DNA of 64,000 nucleotides from Clusia tigrina (lineage: Eukaryota > Arthropoda > Insecta > Diptera > Clusiidae). Position numbers and translations under genes: made by a program. Where the stretch lies: assembly GCA_920105625.2 (NCBI GenBank), contig OV050030.1, positions 219,836,325 through 219,900,324 on the forward strand, read 5' to 3'. The notes under the pieces are model-generated. The model searched no databases. It was not told where the DNA came from and was given only the letters and a program-made list of their open reading frames with translations. Positions 1 through 11,200 of this stretch are shown here, piece after piece (position 1 is the first letter of the stretch; every line of letters begins with the position of its first letter).

Positions 1-3000
1 TTGAAGTTTTATCAGTTGTTGGTTTGGGACTCAAGGGTAGCATAGCTATGAGCGATAGCTTAAATTGATAAGATGCTCGAGTACTTTATTGTCACAAAAT
101 TTCAAGATTTTATGGCGCTCCAGTAAAAAGTTACAAGCATTTCAATGTTGCAAAATTTAATTGGTATAGGACGCACCGTATAGAAGTTAGGGCCATTTGA
201 AGTTTTATCAGTTGTTGAGTTGGGACTCAAGGATAGCATAGCTATGAGCGATAGCTTAAACTGATAAGAGGCTCGAGTACTTTATTGTCACAAAATTTTA
301 AGGATTTATTACGCTCCAGTAAAAAGTTGCATGCATTTGATTGTTGCAAACTTTGATAGGTGTAATGCGCACCATATAGAAGTTAGGGCCATTTGAAGTT
401 TTATCAGGTTTGATTTGGGACTCAAGGGTAGCATAGCTATAAGCGATAGCTTAAATTGACAAGAGGCTCGAGTACTTTATTGTCACAAAAATTCAAGATT
501 TTTTAAGCTCAGTAAAAAGTTAGAAGCATTTGATTGTTGCAAACTTTGATAGGTGTAGGACGCACTGTATAGAAGTTAGGGCCATTTGAAGTTTTATCAG
601 TTGTTGAGTTGGGACTCAAGGATAGCATAGCTATGAGCGATAGCTTAAACTGATAAGAGGCTCGAGTACTTTATTGTCACAAAATTTCAAGTTTTTATTA
701 CGCTCCAGTAAAAAGTTGCAAGTATTTGATTGTTTCAAACTTTGATAGGTGTAGGATGCAACGTATAGAAGTTAGGGCGATTTGAAGTTTTGTCAGTCTT
801 TCATTTGGGACTCAAGGGTAGCATAGCTATGAGCGATAGCTTAAATTGACAAGAGGCTCGAGTACTTTATTGTCACAAAAATTCAAGATTTTTTAAGCTC
901 AGTAAAAAGTTAGAAGCATTTGATTGTTGCAAACTTTGATAGGTGTAGGACGCACTGTATAGAAGTTAGGGCCATTTGAAGTTTATCAGTGTTTGATTTG
1001 GGACTCAAGGGTAGCATAGCTATGAGCGATAGCTTAAATTGACAAGAGGCTCGAGTTCTTTATTGTCACAAAAAGTCAAGATTTTATTAAGCTCCAGTAA
1101 AAAGTTACAAGCATTTGATTGTTGCAAACTTTGATAGGTGTAGGACGCACCGTATAGAAGTTAGGGCCATTTGAAGTTTATCAGTGTTTGATTTGGGACT
1201 CAAGGGTAGCATAGCTATGAGCGATAGCTTAAATTGACAAGAGGCTCGAGTACTTTATTGTCACAAAAATTCAAGATTTTTTAAGCTCAGTAAAAAGTTA
1301 GAAGCATTTGATTGTTGCAAACTTTGATAGGTGTAGGACGCACTGTATAGAAGTTAGGGCCATTTGAAGTTTATCAGTGTTTGATTTGGGACTCAAGGGT
1401 AGCATAGCTATGAGCGATAGCTTAAATTGACAAGAGGCTCGAGTTCTTTATTGTCACAAAAAGTCAAGATTTTATTAAGCTCCAGTAAAAAGTTACAAGC
1501 ATTTGATTGTTGCAAACTTTGATAGGTATAGGACGCACCGTATAGAAGTTAGGGCCATTTGAAGTTTTATCAGTGTTTGATTTGGGACTCAAGGGTAGCA
1601 TAGCTATGAGCGATAGCTTAAATTGACAAGAGCCTCGAGTACTTTATTGTCACCAAATTTCAAGGTTTTATGCTCCAATAAAAAGTTACAAGCATTTGAT
1701 TGTTGCAAACTTTGATAGGTGTAGGATGCAACGAATAGAAGTTAGGGCCATTTGAAGGTTTATCAGTGTTTGATTTGGGACTCAAGGGCAGCATAGCTAT
1801 GAGTGATAGCTTAAATTGATAAGAGGCTCGAGTACTTTAATGTCACAAAATTTCAAGATTTTATGACGCTCAAGTTACAAGCATTTGATTGTTGCAAACT
1901 TTGATAGGTATAGGACGCACCGTATAGAAGTTAGGGCCATTTGAAGTTTTATCAGTGTTTGATTTGGGACTCAAGGGTAGCATAGCTATGCGTGATAGCT
2001 TAAATTGACAAGAGGCTCGAGTACTTTATTGTCACAAAATTTCAAGATTTTATGACGCTCCAGTAAAAAGTTACAAGCATTTTATTGTTGCGAACTTTGA
2101 TAGGTGTAGGACCAACCGTATAGAAGTTAGGGCCATTTGAAGTTTTATCAGTGTTTGATTTGGGACTCAAGGGTAGCATAGCTATGAGCGATAGCTTAAA
2201 TTGTTAAGAGGCTCGAGTACTTTGTCACCATATTTCAAGATTTTATGACGCTCAAGTAAAAAGTTACAAGCATTTGATTGTTGCAAAATTTGGTAGGTGT
2301 AGGATGCCCCGCATAAAAGTTAGGGCCATTTGAAGGTTTATCAGTGTTTGATTTGGGACTCAAGGGTAGCATAGCTATGAGTGATAGCTTAAATTTGCAA
2401 GAGGCTCGAGTACTTTATTGTAACAAAATTTCAAGATTTTATGACGCTCCAGTAAAAAGTTACAAGCATTTGATTGTTGCAAACTTTGATAGGTGTAATG
2501 CGCACCGTATAGAAGTTAGAGCCATTTGAAGTTTTATCAGGTTTGATTTGGGACTCAAGGGTAGCAGAGCTATGAGCGTTATCTTAAATTGATAAGAGGC
2601 TCGAGTACTTTATTGTCACAAAATTTCAAGATTTTATGACGCTCCAGTAAAAAGTTACAAGCATTTGAATGTTGCAAAATTTGATTGGTATAGGAAGCAC
2701 CGTATAGAAGTTAGGGCCATTTGAAGTATTATCAGTCTTTAATTTGGGACTCAAGGGTAGCATAGCTATGAGCGATAGCTTAAATTGACAAGAGGCTCGA
2801 GTACTTTATTGTCACAAAAATTCAAGATTTTATTAAGCTCCAGTAAAAAGTTACAAGCATTTGATTGTTGCAAACTTTGATAGGTGTAGAATGCAACGAA
2901 TAGAAGTTAGGGCCATTTGAAGGTTTATCAGTGTTTGATTTGGGACTGAAGGGTAGCATAGCTATGAGCGATAGCTTAAATTGATAAGAGGCTCGAGTAC

Positions 3001-3299
3001 TTTATTGTCACAAAATTTCAAGATTTTATGACTCTCCAGTAAGACGTTACAAGTATTTGAATGTTGAAAAGTTTGATAGGTGTAGGACGCACGGTATAGA
3101 AGTTAGGGCAATTTTAAGCTTTATCAGTGTTTGATTTGGGACTCAAGGGTAGCATAGGTATGAGTGATAGCTTAAATTGACAAGAGGCTCGAGTACTTTA
3201 TTGTCACCAAATTTCAAAATTTTATGACGCTCAAGTAAGAAGTTACAAGCATTTGATTGCTGCAAACTTTGATAGGTATAGGACGCACCGTATAGAAGT

Positions 3300-6200
3300 T
3301 AGGGCCATTTGAAGTTTTATCAGTGTTTGATTTGGGACTCAAGGGTAGCATAGCTATAAGCGATAGCTTAAATTGATAAGAGGCTCGAGTACTTTATTGT
3401 CACAAAATTTCAAGTTTTTATTACGCTCCAGTAAAAAGTTGCAAGTATTTGATTGTTTCAAACTTTGATAGGTGTGAGACGCACCGTATAGAAGTTAGGG
3501 CCATTTGAAGTTGTATCAGTGTTTGATTTTGGACTCAAGGGTAGCATAGCTATGAGCGATAGCTTAAATTGATAAGAGGCTCGAGTACTTTGTCACCAAA
3601 TTTCAAGATTTTATGACGCTCAAGTAAAAAGTTACAAGCATTTGATTGTTGCAAAATTTGGTAGGTGTAGGATGCACCGTATAAAAGTTAGGGCCATTTG
3701 AAGGTTTATCAGTGTTTGATTTGGGACTCAAGGGTAGCATAGCTATGAGTGATAGCTTAAATTTGCAAGAGGCTCGAGTACTTTATTGTAACAAAATTTC
3801 AAGATTTTATGACGCTCCAGTAAAAAGTTACAAGCAATTGATTGTTGCAAACTTTGATAGGTATAGGACGTAGGAAGTTAGGGCCATTTGAAGTTTTATC
3901 AGTTGTTGATTTGGGACTCAAGGGTAGCATAGCTATGAGCGATAGCTTAAATTGATAAGATGCTCGAGTACTTTATTGTCACAAAATTTCAAAGTTTTAT
4001 TACGCTCCAGTAAAAAGTTGCAAGCATTTGATTGTTGCAAAATTTGATAGGTGTAATGCGCACCGTATAGAAGTTAGGGCCATTTGAAGTTTTATCAGCG
4101 TTTGATTTGGGACTCAAGGGTAGCAGAGCTATTAACGTTATCTTAAATTGATAAGAGGCTCGAGTACTTTATTGTCACAAAATTTCCAGATTTTATGACG
4201 CTCCAGTAAAAAGTTACAAGCATTAATATGTTGCAAAATTTGATTGGTATAGGACGCACCGTATAGAAGTTAGGGCCATTTGAAGTTTTATCAGTTGTTG
4301 AGTTGGGACTCAAGGATAGCATAGCTATGAGCGATAGCTTAAACTGATAAGAGGCTCGAGTACTTTATTGTCACAAAATTTTAAGGTTTTATTACGCTCC
4401 AGTTAAAAGTTGCATGCATTTGATTGTTGCAAACTTTGATAGGTGTAATGCGCACCGTATAGAAGTTAGGGCCATTTGACGTTTTATCAGGTTTGATTTG
4501 GGACTCAAGGGTAGCAGAGCTATGAGCGTTATCTTAAATTGATAAGAGGCTCGAGTACTTTATTGTCACAAAATTTCAAGATTTTATGACGCTCCAGTAA
4601 AAAGTCACAAGCATATGAATGTTGCAAAATTTGATTGGTATAGGAAGCACCGTATAGAAGTTAGGGCCATTTGAAGTATTATCAGTCTTTAATTTGGGAC
4701 TCAAGGGTAGCATAGCTATGAGCGATAGCTTAAATTGACAAGAGGCTCGAGTACTTTATTGTCACAAAAATTCAAGATTTTATTAAGCTCCAGTAAAAAG
4801 TTACAAGCATTTGAATGTTGCAAACTTTGAAAGGTATAGGACGCACAGTATAGAAGTTAAGGCCATTTGAAGTTTTATCAGTGTTTGATTTGGGACTCAA
4901 GGGTAGCATAGCTATGAGCGATAGCTTAAATTGACAAGAGGCTCGAGTACTTTATTGTCACCAAATTTCAAGGTTTTATGACGCTCCAATAAAAAGTTAC
5001 AAGCATTTGATTGTTGCAAACTTTGATAGGTGTAGGACGCAACGTATAGAAGTTAGGGCCATTTGAAGGTTTATCAGTGTTTGATTTGGGACTCAAGGGT
5101 AGCATAGCTATGAGCGATAGCTTAAATTGATAAGAGGCTCGAGTACTTTATTGTCACCAAATTTCAAAATTTTATGACGCTCAAGTAAAAAGTTACAAGC
5201 ATTTGATTGTTGCAAACTTTGATAGGTATAGGACGCACCGTATAGAAGTTAGGGCCATTTGAAGTTGTATCAGTGTTTGATTTGTGTCTCAAGGGTAGCA
5301 TAGCTATAAGCGATAGCTTAAATTGATAAGAGGCTCGAGTACTTTATTGTCACAAAATTTCAAGTTTTTATTACGCTCCAGTAAAAAGTTGCAAGTATTT
5401 GATTGTTTCAAACTTTGATAGGTGTGAGACGCACCGTATAGAAGCTAGGGCCATTTGAAGTTTTATCAGTGTTTGATTTTGGACTCAAGGGTAGCATAGC
5501 TATGAGCGATAGCTTAAATTGATAAGAGGCTCGAGTACTTTGTCACCAAATTTCAAGATTTGATGACGCTCAAGTAAAAAGTTACAAGCATTTGATTGTC
5601 GCAAAATTTGGTAGGTGTAGGATGCACCGTATAAAAGTTAGGGCCATTTGAAGGTTTATCAGTGTTTGATTTGGGACTCAAGGGTAGCATAGCTATGAGT
5701 GATAGCTTAAATTTGCAAGAGGCTCGAGTACTTTATTGTCACAAAATTTCAAGATTTTATGACGCTCCAGTAAAAAGTTACAAGCATTTGATTGTTGCAA
5801 ACTTTGATAGGTATAGGACGTACCGTATAGAAGTTAGGGCCATTTGAAGTTTTATCAGTTGTTGGTTTGGGACTCAAGGGTAGCATAGCTATGAGCGATA
5901 GCTTAAATTGATAAGATGCTCGAGTACTTTATTGTCACAAAATTTCAAGGTTTTATTACGCTCCAGTAAAAAGTTGCAAGCATTTGATTGTTGCAAACTT
6001 TGATAGGTGTAATGCGCACCGTATAGAAGTTAGGGCCATTTAAAGTTTTATCAGCGTTTGATTTGGGAATCAAGGGTAGCAGAGCTGTTAACGTTATTTT
6101 AAATTGATAAGAGGCTCGAGTACTTTATTGTCACAAAATTTCAAGATATTATGACGCTCCAGTAAAAAGTTACAAGCATTTGAATGTTGCAAAATTTGAT

Positions 6201-6526
6201 TGGTATAGGACGCACCGTATAGAAGTTAGGGCCATTTGAAGTTTTATCAGTTGTTGAGTTGGGACTCAAGGATAGCATAGCTATAAGCGATAGCTTAAAC
6301 TGATAAGAGGCTCGAGTACTTTATTGTCACACAATTTTAAGGTTTTATTACGCTCCAGTAAAAAGTTGCATGCATTTGATTGTTGCAAACTTTAATAGGT
6401 GTAATGCGCACCGTATAGAAGTTAGGGCCATTTGAAGTTTTATCAGGTTTGATTTGGGACTCAAGGGTAGCAGAGCTATGAGCGTTATCTTAAATTGATA
6501 AGAGGCTCGAGTACTTTATTGTCACA
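3300..6526. repeat. Ten-monomer repeat, period about 1,950 bp, partial copies
   Basis: About 3,300-4,570 matches about 5,250-6,526 with an offset of 1,950 bp, changing to 1,956 after a 6-bp loss at about 3,870 (ggacgtaggaag against ggacgtaccgtatagaag). Shared rare variants make the match specific: tagctataagcg, gtactttgtcacc, gtaggatgcaccgtataaaag, cagcgtttgattt, and the agcagagct / acgttat pair. Part of the same order is also seen further left: about 2,530-2,930 matches about 4,480-4,880 (gaagtattatcagtc, ggtataggaagcacc). Several differences per monomer indicate a fairly old duplication. Confidence 0.72.
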
Positions 6527-7642
6527 AAATTTCAAGGTTTTATGACGCTCCAGTAAAAAGTTACAAGCATCTGATTGTTGTAAACTTTGATGGGTGTAGA
6601 ACGCACCGTATAGAAGTAAGGGCCATATGAAGTTTATCAGTGTTTGATTTGGGACTCAAGGGTAGCATAGCTATGAGCGATAGCTTAAATTGATAAGAGG
6701 CTCGAGAACTTTATTGTCACAAAATTTCAAGGTTTTATGACGCTCCAGTAAAAAGTTACAAGCATCTGATTGTTGGAAACTTTGATAGGTGTAGGACGCA
6801 CCGTATAGAAGTTAGGGCCATTTGAAGTTTTATCAGTGTTTGATTTGGGACTCAAGGCTAGCATAGCTATGAGCGATAGCTTCAATTGATAAGAGGCTCG
6901 AGTACTTTATGGTCACAATATTTCAAGATTTTATGACGCTCCAGTAAAAAGTTACAAGCATTTGATTGTTGCCAACTTGGATAGGTATAGGACGCACAGT
7001 ATAGAAGTTGGGGCCATTTGAAGTTTTATCCGTGTTTGATTTGGGACTCAAAGGTAGCATAGCTATGAGCGATAGCTTAAATTGATGAGGCTCGAGTACT
7101 TTATTGTCACCAAATTTCAAGGTTTCATGACGCTCCAGTAAATAGTTACAAGCATTTGATTGTTGCAAACTTTGATAGGTGTAGAACGCACCGTATAGAA
7201 GTAAGGGCCATATGAAGTTTTTCAGTGTTTGATTTGGGACTCAAGGGTAGCATAGCTATGAGCGATAGCTTAAATTTACAAGAGGCTCGAGTACTTTATT
7301 GTCACAAAATTTCAAGATTTTATGACTCTCCAATAAGAATTTAGAAGCATCTGAATGTTGAAAAGTTTGATAGGTGTAGGACGCAGCAAACAGAAGTTAG
7401 GGCAATTTGAAATTTTATCAGTGTTTGATTTGGGACTCAAGGGTAGCATAGCTATGAGTGATAGCTTAAATTGACAAGAGGCTCGAGTTCCTTATTGTCA
7501 CAAAATTTCAAGATTTTATGACGCTCCAGGAAAAAGTTACAAGCATTTGATTGTTGCAAACTTTGATAGGTATAGGACGCACCGTATAGAAGTTAGGGCC
7601 ATTTGAAGTTTTATCAGTTTTTGATTTGGGACTCAAGGGTAG

Positions 7643-7662
7643 CATAGCTATGAGCGATAGCT
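7643..7662. repeat. Dyad element: 10-bp palindrome overlapping a hairpin
   Basis: CATAGCTATG (7643-7652) is a perfect palindrome. It overlaps an inverted repeat AGCTAT / ATAGCT with a five-base loop GAGCG (7646-7662). The element sits at about monomer bases 39-58 and recurs in nearly every monomer of the window. The commonest variants change the loop (GAGTG, GAGCC, GATTG) and leave both stem arms intact. Other frequent variants break the right arm (atacct, atagtt, atcgct). Non-B-form DNA or protein binding here is an inference from known enrichment of dyad symmetries in centromeric satellites. Confidence 0.8.
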
Positions 7663-7678
7663 TAAATTGATAAGAGGC

Positions 7679-7684
7679 TCGAGT
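7679..7684. other. XhoI site CTCGAG, present in most monomers
   Basis: CTCGAG occurs in the gctcgagtac context about 20 bp downstream of the dyad element in the large majority of monomers. Lost sites include gctcgaatac, gctcgactac, gctccagcat and gctccagttc, each tied to particular monomer families or HOR slots. A second CTCGAG appears where gggactcaaggg has become gggactcgaggg (for example near 62,628, 63,214 and 63,801). Digestion should give a ladder of about 196 bp with missing rungs at the variant slots. Confidence 0.8.
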
Positions 7685-8259
7685 ACTTTATTGCCACCAA
7701 ATTTGAAGGTTTTATGACACTCCAGTAAAAAGTTACAAGCATTTGATTGTTGCAAACTTTGATAGGTGTAGGATGCACCGCATAGAAGTTAGGGCCATTT
7801 GAAGTTTATCAGTGTTTGATTTGGGACTCAAGGGTAGCATAGCTATGAGCCATAGCTTAAATTGATAAGAGTCTCGAGTACTTTATTGTCACCAAATTTC
7901 AAGGTTTTATGACACTCCAATAAAAAGTTACAAGCATTTGATTGTTGCAAACTTTGATAGATGCAGGATGCACCGTATAGAAGTTAGGGCCATTTGAAGG
8001 TTTATCAGTGTTTGATTTGGGACTCAAGGGTAGCATAGCTATGAGCGAAAGCTTAAATTGATAAGAGGCTGGAGTACTTTATTGTCACAAAATTTCAAGA
8101 TTTGATGACGCTCCAGTAAAAAGTTACAAGAATTTGATTGTTACCAACTTTGATAGGTGTAGGACGCACCGTATAGAAGTTAGGACCATTTGAAGTTTAT
8201 CAGTGTTTGAGTTGGGACTCAAGGGTAGCATAGCTATAAGCGATAGCTTAAATTGAGAA

Positions 8260-11200
8260 GAGGCTCGAGTACTTTATTGTCACAAAAATTCAAGATTTTT
8301 TTTAAGCTCCAGTAAAAAGTTACAAGCATTTGATTGTTGCAAACTTTGATAGATGCAGGATGCACCGTATAGAAGTTAGAGCCATTTGAAGTTTATCAGT
8401 GTTTGATTTCGGACACAAGGGTAGCATAGCTATGAGCGATAGCTTAAATTGACAAGAGGCTCGAGTACTTTATTGTCACAAAAAATCAAAATTTTATTAA
8501 GCTCCACTAAAAAGTTAGAAGCATTTGATTGTTGCAAACTTTGATAGGTATAGGACGCACCGTATAGAAGTTAGGGCCATTTGCAGTTTTGTCAGTGTTT
8601 GATTTGGGACTCAAGGGTAGGATAGCTATGAGCGATAGCTTAAATTGATGAGGCTCGAGTACTTTATTTTCACCAAATTTCAAGGTTTTATGACTCTCCA
8701 GTAAGAAGTTACAAGCATTTGAATGTTGAAAAGTTTGATAGGTGTAGGACGCACGGTATAGAAGTTAGGGCAATTTGCAGTTTTATCAATGTTTGATTTG
8801 GGACTCAAGGGTAGCATAGGTATGAGTGATAGCTTAAATTGACAAGAGGCTCGAGTACTTTATTGTCACCAAATTTCCAGATTTTATGACGCTCAAGTAA
8901 AAAGTTACAAGCATTTGATTGTTGCAAACTTTGATAGGTATAGGACGCACCGTATAGAAGTTAGGGCCATTTGATGTTTTATCAGTGTTTGATTTGGGAC
9001 TCAAGGGTAGCATAGCTATGAGCGATACCTTAAATTGATAAGAGGCTCGAGCACTTTATTGTCACTAAATTTCAAGGTTTTATGACGCTCCAGTAAAAAG
9101 TTACAAGCATTTGATTGTTGCAAACTTGGATAGGTGTAGGATGCACCGTATAGAAGTTAGGGCCATTTGAAGGTTTATCAGTGTTGGATTTGGGACTCAA
9201 GGGTAGCATAGCTATGAGCGATAGCTTAAATTGATAAGAGGCTCGAGTACTTTATTGTCAGCAAATTTCAAGATTTTATGACGCTCCAGTAAAAAGTTAC
9301 AAGCATTTGATTGTTGCAAATTTGGATAGGTATTGGACGGATAGTATAGAATTTACGGCTATTTGAAGTTTTAGCAGTGGTTGATTTGGGACTCAAGGGT
9401 AGCATAGCTATGAGCGATAGCTTAAATTTACAAGAGGCTCGAGTACCTTATTGTCACAAAATTTCAAGATTTTATGATTCTCCAATAAGAAGTTAGAAGC
9501 ATCTGAATGTTGAAAAGTTTGATAGGTGTAGGACGCAGCGTACAGAAGTTAGGGCAATTTGAAGTTTTATCAGTGTTTGATTTGGGACTCAAGGGTAGCA
9601 TAGCTAGGAGTGATCGCTTAAATTGACAAGAGGCTCGAGTTCTTTATTGTCACAAAATTTCAAGATTTTATGACGCTCCAGGAAAAAGTTACAAGCATTT
9701 GATTGTTGCAAACTTTGATAGGTATAGGACGCACCGTATAGAAGTTAGGGCCATTTGAAGTTTTATCAGTGTTAGATTTGGGACTCAAGGGAGCATAGCT
9801 ATCAGCGATAGCTTAAATTGATAAGAGGCTCGAGTACTTTATTGTCACAAAACTTCAAGGTATTATTACGCTCCAGTAAAAAGTTGCAAGCATTTGATTG
9901 TTGCAAACTTTGATAGGTGTAAGACGCACCGTATAGAAGTTAGGGCCATTTGAAGTTGTATCAGTGTTTGATTTTGGACTCAAGGGTAGCATAGCTATGA
10001 GCGATAGCTTAAATTGATAAGAGGCTCGAGCACTTTATTGTCACTAAATTTCAAGGTTTTATGACGCTCCAGTAAAAAGTTACAAGCATTTGATTCTTGC
10101 AAACTTGGATAGGTATAGGACGCATAGTATATAAGTTACGGCTATTTGAAGTTTTAGCAGTGGTTGATTTGGGACTCAAGGGTAGCATAGCTATGAGCGA
10201 TAGCATAAATTTACAAGAGGCTCGAGTACTTTATTGTCACAAAATTTCAAGATTTTATGACTCTCCAGTAAGAAGTTACAAGCAATTAAATGTTGAAAAG
10301 TTTGATAGGTGTAGGACGCACGGTATAGAAGTTAGGGCAATTTGAAGTTTTTTCAGTGTTTGATTTGGGACACAAGGGTAGAATAGGTATGAGTGATAGC
10401 TTAAATTGACAAGAGGCTCGAGTACTTTATTGTCACCAAATTTCAAGATTTTATGACGCTCCAGTAAAAAGTTACAAGCATTTGATTGTTGCAAATTTGG
10501 ATAGGTATTGGACGGATAGTATAGAATTTACGGCTATTTGAAGTTTTAGCAGTGGTTGATTTGGGACTCAAGGGTAGCATAGCTATGAGCGATAGCTTAA
10601 ATTTACAAGAGGCTCGAGTACCTTATTGTCACAAAATTTCAAGATTTTATGATTCTCCAATAAGAAGTTAGAAGCATCTGAATGTTGAAAAGTTTGATAG
10701 GTGTAGGACGCAGCGTACAGAAGTTAGGGCAATTTGAAGTTTTATCAGTGTTTGATTTGGGACTCAAGGGTAGCATAGCTATGAGTGATCGCTTAAATTG
10801 ACAAGAGGCTCGAGTTCTTTATTGTCACAAAATTTCAAGATTTTATAACGCTCCAGGAAAAAGTTACAACCATTTGATTCTTGCAAACTTGGATAGGTAT
10901 AGGACGCATAGTATGGAAGTTACGGCTATTTGAAGTTTTAGCAGTGGTTGATTTGGGACTCAAGGGTAGCATAGCTATGAGCGATAGCATAAATTTACAA
11001 GAGGCTCGAGTACTTTATTGTCACAAAATTTCAAGATTTTATGACTCTCCAGTAAGAAGTTACAAGCATTTAAATGTTGAAAAGTTTGATAGGTGTAGGA
11101 CGCACAGTATAGAAGTTAGGGCAATTTGAAGTTTTTTCAGTGTTTGATTTGGGACACAAGGGTAGAATAGGTATGAGTGATAGCTTAAATTGACAAGAGG

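Larger units (their letters stand above)
7605..7800 (+). repeat. Exemplar monomer, canonical family A (196 bp)
   Basis: This copy is exactly 196 bp, counted from gaagttttatcag to agggccattt, and is close to the window-wide consensus. In order it carries: a T-rich start; gggactcaaggg; the palindrome region catagctatgagcgatagc; taaattgataag; the XhoI site in gctcgagtac; a run of A/T tracts from about monomer base 80 to 130; gcatttgattgttgcaaac; tttgataggtgtagg; and gcaccgcatagaagttaggg. Family A is defined by taaattgataag or taaattgacaag, by gacgctccagtaaaaag, and by gttgcaaactttgatagg. The start point is arbitrary because the array is continuous. Most monomers on the left of the window are of this type. 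Confidence 0.9.
1..8260. repeat. Left block: diverged monomers, weak higher-order order
   Basis: Adjacent monomers here differ from one another at many scattered positions, and long identical stretches are scarcer than further right. Most are family A. Characteristic variants include cagttgttgagttggg, caaggatagc, gtagcagagctatgagcg, gtactttgtcacc (3-5 bp loss) and tgcaagtatttgattgtttc. A few short near-identical runs exist: the segment at about 790-1170 recurs at about 1185-1560. This looks like older, less homogenised satellite than the rest of the window. Confidence 0.7.

Noticed and set aside
3860..3885. Recombination junction at ggacgtaggaag
   Set aside because: It is a simple 6-bp loss relative to the copy near 5,820; the same alignment continues on both sides.
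7605..7800. Origin of the monomer from two half-units
   Set aside because: The motif tttgat occurs several times per monomer, but the flanks do not align over a useful length, so an internal duplication is not supported.
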